Numbered from the stretch's first letter, positions 41,973 through 51,220 are shown. The stretch is 64,000 nt of DNA from Aureimonas endophytica (GCF_014642635.1 NZ_BMIQ01000003.1:435255-499254), one strand, 5' to 3'. The notes: generated by a model not told the origin, from the sequence alone. Program-made: numbers and translations.

Positions 41973-43376
41973 TCAGAAGGTGGCAAGGGCCGAGCGGGTG
42001 CGGGCCACGTAGCGTCCCGCGCCCTTCGTGCCGACGAGTTCGCCGTCGCGGATCATCACCTTGCCGCCGACGATCATCGTCTTCGGCCAGCCGGTGATCT
42101 CGATGCCCTCGTAGGGGCTGTAGTCGGCTCCGTCATGCAGATCGGCATGGCGGATGGTCCGCTTTTCTGCCGGGTCCCAGATGGCGATGTCGGCGTCCTT
42201 GCCGATCGCGATGGAGCCCTTCTTCTCCAGGCCATAGGTGCGGGCATGGTTGGTGGCGGTCAGCGCCACGAAGCGCGGCAGGTCGATCCGGCCTTTCGCG
42301 ACGCCTTCCGAGAAGAGGATCGGCAGGCGCGTCTCGACGCCCGGAATGCCGTTCGGAATGTGCCGGAAGCTCGTTCTGCCCTTCGGATTCAGCTTGCCTG
42401 CCGGGTCATCGTAACGGAAGGGGCAATGGTCGGAGGAGAAGAGATCGAAGACGCCCGCCTCGATCCCGCGCCAGCAGGCCTCTTGCTCGGCCTCGTCGCG
42501 GGGCGGCGGCGAACAGACGAATTTCGCGCCCTCCCAATCCATGCCGTCGAGGTCTTTCGCGGTCAGGACCAGATATTGCGGACAGGTCTCGCCGACGACC
42601 TTCTGGCCGCGCGCGCGTGCCCGCGCGATCTCCTCCATCGCCGCGCCGTTGGAGACATGGACGATGACGATCGGCACTTCGGTGATCTCGGCCAGCGACA
42701 GGGCGCGATGGGTCGCCTCGCGCTCCACGGCGACGGGCCGGGTCGCGGCATGGGCCTTCGGCCGGACCTCGCCCGCCGCCTCGTGCCGGCCGATCAGGTA
42801 GCGGATCGCGTCCTCGTTCTCGCAATGGACCATGACGAGCGCACCGGTCCGCCGCGCCGTGTCCATGGTGGCGAGGATCTCGGCATCGTTCAGCCGCAGG
42901 CCCTCATAGGTCATGAAGACCTTGAAGGACGTGTAGCCGCTTTCCACCAGCGCCGGCAGCTCCTGACCAAGCACGGCCGGCGTCGGATCGGAGACGATCA
43001 GATGGAAGGAATGGTCGGTATAGCAGTTGCCTTCGGCCAGCGCGTGATAGGCACTCAGCGCCTCGCGCAGTGACTGGCCCTTCTCCTGGAGGCAGAAGGG
43101 AAGCACGCAGCTATTGCCGCCGAAGAGCGCCGAGCGCGTGCCGCTCTCGAAACCATCCGCCATGACGATGCCGTCGCCCGAGGGCTGGGCGAGATGGACA
43201 TGGCTGTCGATGCCGCCCGGCAGCACGAGCCGGTTCGAGGCGTCGATCACCTCGGCCGCCTCGCCGAGGCTGTCGCCGATCTGGACGATCGTGCCGTCGC
43301 GGATGCCGATATCCGCCTGGAAGACGTCGGCGGCCGTCGCGATCGTGCCGCCCCTTATGACGAGGTCGAAGCTCAA
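41973..43376 (-). CDS. hydA: Dihydropyrimidinase/hydantoinase-type cyclic amidase
   Basis: A 467-residue amidohydrolase of the dihydropyrimidinase group. His59-x-His61 (DSHVHLAQP), the carboxylated Lys152 (YTSFKVFMTY), His in HCENEDAI and HVSNGAAM, and Asp in SSDHCPF make a complete binuclear zinc site. It opens dihydropyrimidine or hydantoin rings; an allantoinase activity is also possible given the purine context. Its start overlaps the class-V PLP gene stop (ATGA) and it converges on the amidohydrolase pseudogene. Confidence 0.9.
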   Translation of the reverse strand: MSFDLVIRGGTIATAADVFQADIGIRDGTIVQIGDSLGEAAEVIDASNRLVLPGGIDSHVHLAQPSGDGIVMADGFESGTRSALFGGNSCVLPFCLQEKGQSLREALSAYHALAEGNCYTDHSFHLIVSDPTPAVLGQELPALVESGYTSFKVFMTYEGLRLNDAEILATMDTARRTGALVMVHCENEDAIRYLIGRHEAAGEVRPKAHAATRPVAVEREATHRALSLAEITEVPIVIVHVSNGAAMEEIARARARGQKVVGETCPQYLVLTAKDLDGMDWEGAKFVCSPPPRDEAEQEACWRGIEAGVFDLFSSDHCPFRYDDPAGKLNPKGRTSFRHIPNGIPGVETRLPILFSEGVAKGRIDLPRFVALTATNHARTYGLEKKGSIAIGKDADIAIWDPAEKRTIRHADLHDGADYSPYEGIEITGWPKTMIVGGKVMIRDGELVGTKGAGRYVARTRSALATF

Positions 43377-44590
43377 AGCCTCGGCTCCAGCGCCGCGATC
43401 AGGCGATCGACCTCCTCCACTGTGTTGTAATGGATCATCGACACGCGCACGACGCCGTCCTGGCGCATCAGTCCATGCTCCTCGACGATCCGGCGCGCAT
43501 AGAAGTCGCCGAAGCGGATGCCGACCTTCGCCGCGTCGACCGCCTCGACCACCGCTTTGGAACTCTCCTCGCCAACCGTGAAGGAGAGTGTCGAGACGCG
43601 GTCCTCGATGGCGGTGGAGCGCCGGCCGATCACCCGGACGGAGTTGCGCGAGGTGAGGAAATCCATCAGCCGCGCGGTGACGATGCGCTCCTGCTCGGCG
43701 ATGGCCGCGAAACCCGCCTCGATCGCCGGCCGGCCGCCGGAGGCGCCCTCGCGGCGCCCCAGTTCCTCGACATAGTCGACGGCGCCGATCGAGCCCCAGG
43801 CCGCCTCGTAATTGATGTTGCCGGGCTCCAGCTTGTGCGGAACGCGGCTCTTGTCGAAGAAGTAGTGATAGATGTTGTCCAGCGCCTCCAGCTTGTCTCG
43901 CCGGCCGTACATCACCGCGTGATGAGGCCCGAAGACCTTGTAGACGCTGAAGACGTAGTAATCGGCGCCGAGCGCCTTCACGTCGATGGCGCGATGGGGG
44001 GCGTAGGCGACGGCATCGACGACGAGATCGGCGCCGACGGCATGGGCGATCTCCGCGATCTCGGGGATCGGGTTAATCGTGCCGAGAATGTTCGAGGCAT
44101 GGGTGACACAGACGAGCTTGGTGCGCTCGCTCATCAGGGCTTTCAGGTCTTCGAGATCGAGCTCGAAGGTTTCAGGATCGCAGCGCCACCATTTGATGAC
44201 CACCCCGCGCGCCTCGTGCTTCAGCCAGGGGCCGATATTCGCCTCATGGTCGACATTGGTCAGGATGATCTCGTCGCCCGGCTGCAACCGGCTCGTCATC
44301 GCTTCCGACAGGAAGCGCAGGAGAACAGTGGTGTTCGGCCCTTCGATGATCTCGCCCCGGTCGCAATTCATCATCAGGGCGAAGGCGTCGCGCGTTTCGG
44401 AGACGCGCTGCAGGGACAGCTGGCTCGGCGCGTAGCTCGCGCCGGTCTGGACATTCGAGGTCAGCAGGTAGTCGGACATCCGCTCGGCGACGCTGCGCAG
44501 CACCTGGCTGCCGCCGGCATTGTCCATGAAGGCCCATTCCCCCGCGAGGGCGGGAAATTGCGAGCGGACGAAGGAGAGATCGAGGGGCAT
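43373..44590 (-). CDS. Class-V aminotransferase/cysteine-desulfurase-like PLP enzyme
   Basis: A 405-residue fold-type I class-V enzyme. Residues expected to hold PLP are His115 (TNVDHEAN), Asp192 (LVVDAVAYAPH) and Lys218 (FSVYKVFGPHH). The position of a desulfurase active-site Cys is not evident, so this is a cysteine-desulfurase-like or epimerase/aminotransferase relative, not a clear IscS/SufS. It is co-translated with hydA on the same strand, and the amino-acid importer permease overlaps nothing upstream but follows in the same direction. Its role in N-heterocycle breakdown is inferred. Confidence 0.85.
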   Translation of the reverse strand: MPLDLSFVRSQFPALAGEWAFMDNAGGSQVLRSVAERMSDYLLTSNVQTGASYAPSQLSLQRVSETRDAFALMMNCDRGEIIEGPNTTVLLRFLSEAMTSRLQPGDEIILTNVDHEANIGPWLKHEARGVVIKWWRCDPETFELDLEDLKALMSERTKLVCVTHASNILGTINPIPEIAEIAHAVGADLVVDAVAYAPHRAIDVKALGADYYVFSVYKVFGPHHAVMYGRRDKLEALDNIYHYFFDKSRVPHKLEPGNINYEAAWGSIGAVDYVEELGRREGASGGRPAIEAGFAAIAEQERIVTARLMDFLTSRNSVRVIGRRSTAIEDRVSTLSFTVGEESSKAVVEAVDAAKVGIRFGDFYARRIVEEHGLMRQDGVVRVSMIHYNTVEEVDRLIAALEPRL

Positions 44591-44615
44591 CGGGGGACTT
44601 TCGGGAAGGGCCGCG

Positions 44616-45290
44616 TCAGCGCGCGGCGCGGCGCGCATGATGGGACTCGTAGCGCGCGACGAGACGCACCATCGGCAAGAGGAGCAGTAGATAGATGACC
44701 GCCGCGCCGATGAGCGGCGTCGGATTGGCGGCGAGCGCCTGAGCCTGCGTCGCCTGTTTCAGAAGGTCCGGCAGCGCGACGACGGAGGCGAGCGCCGTGT
44801 CCTTCAGGACGTTGATCGAATTGTTGGTCAGCGGCGGAATGACGATGCGCACCGCCTGGGGTAGGATCACGTGGCGCATCCGCCGATAGGCGTGCAGGCC
44901 GAGCGCGTCGGCGGCCTCGAACTGGCCGCGCGGGATCGCCTCGATGCCGGCGCGGTAGATCTCGGCGGCATAGGCGGCCGAGACGGTGGAGAGCGCGAAG
45001 ACGGCCGCGACGAACGGTGAGAAGCGGATGCCGAGGAAGGGCAGCGCGTAATAGACGATCACCAGCCAGACGAGGACCGGCAGGGCGCGGAACACGTCGA
45101 TATAGGCGATGGCCAGCAGCCGGACGGGCTTGGCGGCATAGAGCCGCGCGAGGGCCAGAAGCAGGCCGCCGGCGAGACCGAGGGCGATCGACAGGGCGCC
45201 GAGCAGCACGGTCCGACCCAGCCCGTCCAGAAGGAGCGGGAAATAGCGGACGAGCACGCCGAGATTGAAGAAGGTCGATACGATGTCCAT
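44616..45290 (-). CDS. Polar amino-acid ABC transporter permease (HisM/GltK type)
   Basis: A 224-residue permease with five hydrophobic segments and the PAAT loop EAADALGLHAYRRMRHVILPQAVRIVIPPLTNN. It lies downstream of a matching periplasmic binding protein on the same strand. No ATPase gene of this system is in the neighbourhood, so an ATPase from elsewhere is presumably shared. Confidence 0.92.
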   Translation of the reverse strand: MDIVSTFFNLGVLVRYFPLLLDGLGRTVLLGALSIALGLAGGLLLALARLYAAKPVRLLAIAYIDVFRALPVLVWLVIVYYALPFLGIRFSPFVAAVFALSTVSAAYAAEIYRAGIEAIPRGQFEAADALGLHAYRRMRHVILPQAVRIVIPPLTNNSINVLKDTALASVVALPDLLKQATQAQALAANPTPLIGAAVIYLLLLLPMVRLVARYESHHARRAAR

Positions 45291-45352
45291 CGGTCAGCCG
45301 TCTCGCGCCGGAAGAGCGCCGGAGGCCGTGGCCTCCGGCAGGAAGAGCCGCG

Positions 45353-46135
45353 TCAGAGCTTCGGCATCTCCGCTTCCTTGGCCGTCGAGGTGGAGGCGTC
45401 GGGGGCCGAGCCGAACCACTTTTCGTGGAGCTTGGCCAGGAAGCCGTCCTTCTTCAATTCGCCGATCGCCTTCGAGGCCTCCGCCGCCAGCGGCGAATCC
45501 TTGGCGAACATCATGGAATATTGCTCGCCGGTCTTGATGCGTTCAACGACCGCATATTGCGGCTTGTCCTTGATGTAATAGGCGACCGCCGGAATATCGG
45601 AAATATAGCCGTCGATGCCGCCATTGCCGAGGTCGAGCATGGCGGGCGACAGGCCCTCGAAGCGGCGGATGTCGGCGATGCCGTATTCCTTCTGGTGCTC
45701 GGTCGCCCAGATGTCGCCGGTCGATCCGGTATCGACGCCGACCGTCTTGCCCTTCAGCCCCTTCAGCCCTTCGATGCCCGACGATTTGAGCACCGAGAGC
45801 GACTGGTCGCTGTCGTAATAGGGCTGGGCGAAGGAAACCGACTCCAGGCGCTTCTTCGTGATGGTGATCGAGGAGATCGCGGCATCGATCCGGCCCGACT
45901 GCACCGCCGAGAAGAGGCCGTTGAACGGGATGTTCTCGATGGCGACGTCGTCATAGCCGAGGCGCTTGGCGACTTCCTTGGCGAGTTCGACCTCGAAGCC
46001 GACATTCTGCGCCGACTCGTCCTGAAACTCCCAGGGGACGTTGCCGATATTGGCGCCGACCGTCAGCGTCTTGGCGAAGGCCGGACTGACGAGGGCGGCC
46101 GCGAGGCCGAGTGCGGCGAGCGTGATGCGGATCAT
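45353..46135 (-). CDS. Polar amino-acid ABC transporter substrate-binding protein
   Basis: A 260-residue periplasmic protein with a Sec signal peptide (MIRITLAALGLAAALVSPAFA, cleavage near 21) and the SBP_bac_3 fold (LTVGANIGNVPWEF, GFEVELAKEVAKRLG, FNGLFSAVQSGRIDAAISSITIT). It should bind an amino acid or related small polar compound. ATG 46135 has GAAGGAG eight bases upstream. An inverted repeat typical of GntR operators lies in its promoter region. Confidence 0.93.
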   Translation of the reverse strand: MIRITLAALGLAAALVSPAFAKTLTVGANIGNVPWEFQDESAQNVGFEVELAKEVAKRLGYDDVAIENIPFNGLFSAVQSGRIDAAISSITITKKRLESVSFAQPYYDSDQSLSVLKSSGIEGLKGLKGKTVGVDTGSTGDIWATEHQKEYGIADIRRFEGLSPAMLDLGNGGIDGYISDIPAVAYYIKDKPQYAVVERIKTGEQYSMMFAKDSPLAAEASKAIGELKKDGFLAKLHEKWFGSAPDASTSTAKEAEMPKL

Positions 46136-46219
46136 GGAAGCTCCTTCGGTGACAGAGGAACGACGCCGAGCATCCGCACAAAATCCGACCAAGTGGATGC
46201 TCAACAATCGTGCAGGCTT

Positions 46220-46243
46220 ATTGCATGCACTTTATGATGCAAT
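46220..46243. promoter_or_regulatory. GntR-type inverted repeat upstream of the amino-acid importer
   Basis: The arms ATTGCAT (46220-46226) and ATGCAAT (46237-46243) are perfect inverted repeats with a 10-bp spacer, about 85 bp before the binding-protein start. A related word GCATGCACTT recurs at 47156-47165, near the GntR and GGT start codons. The FCD-domain GntR protein encoded between them is the natural binder. Confidence 0.45.
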
Positions 46244-46291
46244 CTGTACGGCCGATTTGACGATCCGCAAAGCGAAAACTTCGAAGTCCCG

Positions 46292-47041
46292 TTAGGATTT
46301 TACGGAGGAAGGACGCGGTCTCCCTTTCGGCGCGCGCGGCCGCTCGGCGACGGCCGGGCGCTCGGCCGCCGCATAGGGGCCGAGAATGTCCATGAGATCG
46401 CCCCGCGATTGCGGCATCTTCAGGAAGGCTCTCGCCGCCACCTGATCGAGATGGTCGCCCATCAGCGCGGCCGCCGCCTCGCCATCGCCGGCCGTCAGGG
46501 CCTCGATGACCGCGCGGTGCTCGGAAATGGCGCATTCGGAGGAATGCGGCCGGCCGAAGGTCGCAAGCGACAGGCTGGATCGGTAAGCAATTTCGCGGAC
46601 ATAGCGGGTCAGCGTCGGCTTGTCCGTCATCTCCGCCAGCTTGACGTGGAATTCCGTGGCGAGGCGAATGGAATTGGCCTCCGGCCCGTCCCGTGCCTGC
46701 TCCTCCTCGGTGACATGCGCCTTCAGGTCCTCGATCTGCTTCGGCGAGAGCCGGCCGCACAGCGCGCGCACCACCAGACGCTCCAGCTCGCGACGAATGT
46801 CGAATTCGTCGCGCGCCTCGTCGAAGGACGGGGTCGCGACGATCGCGATGCGGTTGCGCCGCAATTCGACCAGCCCTTCCGACGCGAGCTGGCCGAGCGC
46901 ATGGCGCGCGATCGTGCGGCTGACGCCGAAGCGTTCGCCGAGCGTGTCTTCCGGCAGCTTGTCGCCCGGCGCCAGCGCCTGCTCGAGGATCGCGCGGCGA
47001 ATGGCGCGGCAGATGATCGCGGTGCGATTGGAGGCATCCAT
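46292..47041 (-). CDS. GntR family regulator (FadR/FCD subfamily)
   Basis: A 249-residue regulator. The N-terminal winged HTH (AIRRAILEQALAPGDKLPEDTLGERFGVSRTIARHALGQLASEGLVEL in pieces at 10-55) is followed by a helical FCD effector domain with the metal-binding pattern Asp..., FHVKLAEM, and two His (SEHRAVIEAL, GDHLDQV). It sits between the amino-acid importer and the divergent GGT gene, and shared GCATGCA words lie in both control regions. The effector is probably a small acid or amino acid. A GTG start 13 codons upstream is an alternative. Confidence 0.92.
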   Translation of the reverse strand: MDASNRTAIICRAIRRAILEQALAPGDKLPEDTLGERFGVSRTIARHALGQLASEGLVELRRNRIAIVATPSFDEARDEFDIRRELERLVVRALCGRLSPKQIEDLKAHVTEEEQARDGPEANSIRLATEFHVKLAEMTDKPTLTRYVREIAYRSSLSLATFGRPHSSECAISEHRAVIEALTAGDGEAAAALMGDHLDQVAARAFLKMPQSRGDLMDILGPYAAAERPAVAERPRAPKGRPRPSSVKS

Positions 47042-47155
47042 GGAACGGCGTCGGCTTTTGAAGGCGATGGTTGTGGGCACAGCCTTAGCAGCTTGCGGCG
47101 GGTGAGTTCAAAGCGTTCTCGCCCCACATGCGGTACGCAGTTAGATGGCCTGATC

Positions 47156-47165
47156 GCATGCACTT
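47156..47165. promoter_or_regulatory. Possible GntR half-site near the GntR/GGT divergence
   Basis: GCATGCACTT matches ten bases of the motif at the amino-acid importer promoter (46223-46232). It lies between the divergent GntR and GGT-like genes. A further ATGCATGC lies at about 47211. Single weak evidence; a motif search across the genome would decide. Confidence 0.3.
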
Positions 47166-47227
47166 CGCTTCGATCTCGCCCGCGCAACGGTCGCGCGTCC
47201 GGCACGAATCATGCATGCTGGCCGGGC

Positions 47228-48829
47228 ATGAGCACTCCCGATCCCGTCCATCCTCTCACGACAGATCATCCGCCCGCCCGCTTCCGGGCGATGGTGACGA
47301 CGCCGCACCGGCTGGCGAGCGAGGCGGGACTGCGCGTCCTCGAGCGCGGCGGCAACGCGATCGAGGCGGCCGTCGCGGCGAGCGCGGCGCTGTCGGTCGT
47401 CTATCCGCATTTCTGCGGTCTCGGCGGCGACGCGATCTGGATGATCGCCGACCGGAAGGGCTTCGCCACCTGTCTCCTCGGCATCGGCCAGGCCGCGCGC
47501 CATCTGCCGGAGGTCGACCCGATCCCGGTTCGCGGCCCCTTGTCGGCGCTGACCAGCGCGGCCCTCGTCGAGTCCTGGGACCTTGCTCTGGCGCATTCGC
47601 AGCGTCTCTGGAACGGGCGCGAAGGGTTGAGACATCTTCTGGACGATGCCGTCCATCTCGCCGGCGACGGCTTTCCGATGTCGCAGTCGCAGCGCTTCTG
47701 GCTCGACTTCCGCGCGACGGAACGCTGCGACTGGCAGGAATTCGATCGGCATTTCCTGGGAAGCCCCGGCGCGCTCTTTCGCCAGCCGGAACTCGCCGCG
47801 AGCCTTCGGGCCATCGCGGCGCAGGGGCCGCGCGAGTTCTACGAGGGGGCGCTCGGCCGCCGCATCGCGGAGGGACTGGCGCGCGCCGGCTCGCCGCTCG
47901 ATGCGGCCGATCTCGCCGCGACGAAGGCCCGCGCGGAAGCGCCGCTCGCGATGCCCTATCGCGGCCTGACGCTTCTCGCGCCGCCGCCGCCGACGCAAGG
48001 CGTGACGACGCTCGCCATCATGGGCATCCTGGAACGGCTGTCGCTGTCCGGCCTCGATCATCAGGGAGCGGATTTCCTGCATCTCTGCGTCGAGGCCGTG
48101 AAGCGCGCCTTTCTCGATCGAGGCATGGTCGCCGATCCCGATTTCGCGTCCGTGCCGCTGGAGCGCATGCTCGATCCCGCAAGGCTCGCCGCGCAGGCGG
48201 CGGGGATCGACCCGCGCGCCGCTCTGCCCTGGCCGCATCGGTTCCGCACCGGCGACACGGCCTTCATCGGCGCCGTCGATGCCGAGGGCCGCAGCGTGGC
48301 GCTGCTGCAAAGCCTCTATTACGACTGGGGCAGCGGGGTCGTCGCCGGCGACACCGGCATTCTCTGGCAGAATCGGGGCGCCGCCTTCGATCGCAGCCCC
48401 GCCGGACCGAACCGCCTGCAACCCGGCAAGCGGCCCTTCTATACGCTCAATCCCGGCATCGCCCTTTCCGACGGGCGTCCGGCGCTCGTCTACGGCACGC
48501 AAGGGGCGGACGGACAGCCGCAGACGCTGGCCGTGCTCCTGGCCCGGCTGATCGACGCCGGCCTCGATCCGCAGGCGGCGCTCGCCGCGCCCCGCTTCCT
48601 GCTGGGGCGGACCTTCTCGGACGCCCGCGATGCCCTGAAGCTCGAAGCCCCGGCCGGCGAGGCCTGTTTCGCCGAACTCGCGCGCCGGCGCCACGAGGTC
48701 TCGGCCCTGCCGGCGCTGAGCCCGCTCGCCGGTCAGGCCGGCGTCATCGCGATCGATGCCGACGGCCGGATGAAGGGCGCGCACGACCCGCGCAGCGACG
48801 GCTGCGCCCTCGGCCTTGCCGTGAACTGA
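47228..48829 (+). CDS. Gamma-glutamyltransferase-like Ntn hydrolase
   Basis: A 533-residue member of the GGT family. The N-terminal part (VTTPHRLASEAGLRVLERGGNAIEAAVAASAALSVVYPHFCGLGGD in pieces) leads to the probable autoprocessing nucleophile Thr344 in GDTAFIGAVD, where classic GGTs have the Thr-Thr pair. Then GSGVVAGDTGILWQNRGAAF and the end RSDGCALGLAVN fit the small subunit. No signal peptide is seen, so it may act inside the cell, unlike periplasmic GGTs. Its substrate is probably a gamma-glutamyl or other amide. An amidohydrolase follows ten bases later. Confidence 0.88.
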   Translation: MSTPDPVHPLTTDHPPARFRAMVTTPHRLASEAGLRVLERGGNAIEAAVAASAALSVVYPHFCGLGGDAIWMIADRKGFATCLLGIGQAARHLPEVDPIPVRGPLSALTSAALVESWDLALAHSQRLWNGREGLRHLLDDAVHLAGDGFPMSQSQRFWLDFRATERCDWQEFDRHFLGSPGALFRQPELAASLRAIAAQGPREFYEGALGRRIAEGLARAGSPLDAADLAATKARAEAPLAMPYRGLTLLAPPPPTQGVTTLAIMGILERLSLSGLDHQGADFLHLCVEAVKRAFLDRGMVADPDFASVPLERMLDPARLAAQAAGIDPRAALPWPHRFRTGDTAFIGAVDAEGRSVALLQSLYYDWGSGVVAGDTGILWQNRGAAFDRSPAGPNRLQPGKRPFYTLNPGIALSDGRPALVYGTQGADGQPQTLAVLLARLIDAGLDPQAALAAPRFLLGRTFSDARDALKLEAPAGEACFAELARRRHEVSALPALSPLAGQAGVIAIDADGRMKGAHDPRSDGCALGLAVN

Positions 48830-48839
48830 AGGAGACGGG

Positions 48840-50057
48840 ATGGATTTCGTCATCCGCAATGCCCGTGTTCCCGGCCGGCCGGCAGTCCTCGACATCGGCA
48901 TCGCGGCGGGCCGCATCGCCGCGATGGAGCCGGATCTGGCCTGCGAGGCGCCGGAGCGCGACGCGGAAGGCCGGCTGGTCTTCGCCGGCTTCGTCGATAG
49001 CCATATCCATCTCGACAAGGCCTGCATCCTCGATCGCTGCGCGATCTGCGAGGGCACCGTGCAGGAAGCGGTGCGCGCGACGGCCGCGGCGAAGGCGGCC
49101 TTCACCGAGGAGGATGTCTATCGCCGCGCCGCCCGCGTGGTCGAACGGGCTGTGCTCCAGGGCACGCTGGCGCTCCGCAGCTTCGTGGAGGTCGATCCGC
49201 GCGCCGGCTTCCGGTCCCTGGCGGCGATCCGGCGCGTGAAGGCGGACTATGCCTTCGCCCTCGACATCGAGATCTGCGCCTTCGCCCAGGAAGGGTTGAC
49301 GCAGGAGCCGGAAACCGAGGCCATGCTGGCCGAGGCTCTGGCCGGCGGCGCGGATCTCGTCGGCGGCTGTCCCTATACCGATCCGCGGCCGGACGAGCAT
49401 GTCCGGCGCATCTTCGCGCTCGCCGCGCGCTACGGCACGGGCGTCGATCTCCATGCTGATTTCGATCTCGATCCGCACGGATCGAGCCTGCCTTGCATCA
49501 TCGCCGAAACCGAGCGCCATGGTCTCGGCGGGCGCGTCTCGATCGGCCATGCGACGAAGCTCTCGGCGATGGAGCCGGACGCGGCGGATGCGGTCGGCCG
49601 ACGGCTCGCCGAGGCCGGCATCGCCGTCACGGTCCTGCCGGCGACAGACCTGTTCCTCACCGGCCGCGACCGCCCGCGGCTCGTGCCGCGCGGCGTGGCG
49701 CCCGCTCATCGCCTGAAGCGGCTGGGGGTCTGCGCGACGATCGCGACGAACAACGTGCTCAATCCCTTCACGCCCTTCGGCGACGCCTCGTTGCCGCGCA
49801 TGGCCAATCTCTACGCCAATGTCGCCCAGCTCGCGCGCGACGAGGAGATGGAGGCCGTCTTCGAGATGATCTCGGCGGATGCCGCCACGCTGATGGGACG
49901 CCGCTCCGGCCTCGGCATCGGCGCGCCGGCCGATCTCGTTCTCCTCGACGCGTCCAGTTCCGCCGACGCCGTGCGCGAGATCGCCCAGCCCCTCGCCGCG
50001 TGGAAACGCGGCAGGCAGGTCATGGAAAGGGCGGCCGGTCGCATCGTTCGGCCCTGA
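48840..50057 (+). CDS. Cytosine-deaminase/AtzC-like amidohydrolase with altered metal Asp
   Basis: A 405-residue amidohydrolase of the CodA/AtzC-like group. His55-x-His57 (VDSHIHLDK), the His in VDLHADFD and the His in SIGHATKL fit the metal site. The position of the catalytic Asp in HDDVFDP-type enzymes reads ATNNVLNPF here, so Asn replaces Asp. This may be a trait of a subfamily with other substrates or an impaired enzyme. It is co-directional with the GGT-like gene and probably part of its operon. Confidence 0.82.
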   Translation: MDFVIRNARVPGRPAVLDIGIAAGRIAAMEPDLACEAPERDAEGRLVFAGFVDSHIHLDKACILDRCAICEGTVQEAVRATAAAKAAFTEEDVYRRAARVVERAVLQGTLALRSFVEVDPRAGFRSLAAIRRVKADYAFALDIEICAFAQEGLTQEPETEAMLAEALAGGADLVGGCPYTDPRPDEHVRRIFALAARYGTGVDLHADFDLDPHGSSLPCIIAETERHGLGGRVSIGHATKLSAMEPDAADAVGRRLAEAGIAVTVLPATDLFLTGRDRPRLVPRGVAPAHRLKRLGVCATIATNNVLNPFTPFGDASLPRMANLYANVAQLARDEEMEAVFEMISADAATLMGRRSGLGIGAPADLVLLDASSSADAVREIAQPLAAWKRGRQVMERAAGRIVRP

Positions 50058-50088
50058 GCGTCGATACGACCGGGTCGGGGTCGGCGTC

Positions 50089-51057
50089 CTACGAGAAGCG
50101 TTCGCCCACCAGCTCCTCGCTTTTCGCCCAGAGCGCTTCCGCCCGTTCGCGATCCAGCGCATAGGGTCGGACGCCGCCCCGGATGCCTTCGCCGTCCTGG
50201 ATCTCGGCGACGTGACAATCCTCGCAATAGCGCCCGCCCACGGCCTCGGCATCCGCCACGACCGCCGCCCAGACCGAGGTCGCCGCGCCCTGCGGGATCG
50301 TCTTGTACTCGAAGGGCGGCAGACCCGCCTTCGCATGAGCGTCGTTGATCGAAGCGATCAGCGCGGTTTCCTGATCCGCCGTCATGTGGCGGCCGAGCTC
50401 GGTGCGGATGCCGCCCGGATGCACCGCCGCCGCGCGGACGCCATGCCCGCGATGACGCCGGTCAAATTCCACGGCGAACAGGATGTTGGCCGTCTTCGAC
50501 CGTCCATAGCCGACCCACGGGTCGTAGGCCGTCCGCTCGAAATTCATGTCCGGGAGATCGACATCGGCGAAACGGTGGCCGGCCGAGGACAGAGTCACGA
50601 GCCGCCCACCGTCGCGAAGCAAAGGCGCGATGCGGTTCACCAGGACGAAATGGCCGAGATGATTGGTGCCGATCTGCATCTCGAACCCATTCGCCGTTCG
50701 CCCGAAGGGCGGCGCCATCACGCCGGCATTGGCGATGACCACGTCGAAGGCACGGCCGTCCGCGAGCAGCCGGTCCGAAGCCCCTCGCACGCTGGCGAGC
50801 GAGGCGAGGTCGAGCTCGATCAGTTCGAAGCCGCCGCCGCCAGTCTCGGCGGCGTCCCGCACGCCGGCCGTGGCGCGCTCGGCTTTCGCCAGGTCGCGAG
50901 CGGCGCCCACCACGTTGGCGCCATGCGCCGCCAGGGCCCGCGCCGTCTCCACGCCGAGACCGGCGGAGGCCCCGGTCACCAGCACGCGTTTTCCTTCGAG
51001 CACCGTACCGGCCAGAACCTCGTCCGTGGTCGATGTCGCACCGAAATCCTTGGTCAT
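50089..51057 (-). CDS. SDR oxidoreductase (retinol-dehydrogenase-like)
   Basis: A 322-residue SDR with TGASAGLG (about 29-36), NAG (ANAGVMAPPF), a Ser in TLSSAGHRF and YGRSKTANILF. The extra C-terminal 60 residues and FDVVIANAG fit retinol/light-dependent protochlorophyllide-type SDRs. It is divergent from an AraC regulator with a perfect 17-bp palindrome in the gap, so it is probably the target of that regulator. The substrate is unknown. Confidence 0.88.
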   Translation of the reverse strand: MTKDFGATSTTDEVLAGTVLEGKRVLVTGASAGLGVETARALAAHGANVVGAARDLAKAERATAGVRDAAETGGGGFELIELDLASLASVRGASDRLLADGRAFDVVIANAGVMAPPFGRTANGFEMQIGTNHLGHFVLVNRIAPLLRDGGRLVTLSSAGHRFADVDLPDMNFERTAYDPWVGYGRSKTANILFAVEFDRRHRGHGVRAAAVHPGGIRTELGRHMTADQETALIASINDAHAKAGLPPFEYKTIPQGAATSVWAAVVADAEAVGGRYCEDCHVAEIQDGEGIRGGVRPYALDRERAEALWAKSEELVGERFS

Positions 51058-51164
51058 GTCTTGTCCTCGATCCCGTCAAGCGCGGGCGATCCCGATCGGA
51101 TCGTTCGCCTCCCGGATATGGCCGGCCCGAGGCGTCCCGGCGCGCCTGTTCGTATCGGCTTCTT

Positions 51165-51181
51165 GCCTGATCCTATCAGGC
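51165..51181. promoter_or_regulatory. Palindrome between SDR and AraC genes
   Basis: GCCTGAT-CCT-ATCAGGC has two 7-bp arms and a 3-bp spacer, 39 bp before the AraC start codon. It is a good candidate for AraC-family or other control of the divergent pair. Confidence 0.4.
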
Positions 51182-51220
51182 TGCTTGCGCTTCGATGGGC
51201 GCTGCGCGATCTTCGCCGGC

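Noticed and set aside
47141-49105. A long minus-strand frame opposite the GGT-like and amidohydrolase genes
   Set aside because: It is the shadow of genes with clear active-site motifs on the plus strand.
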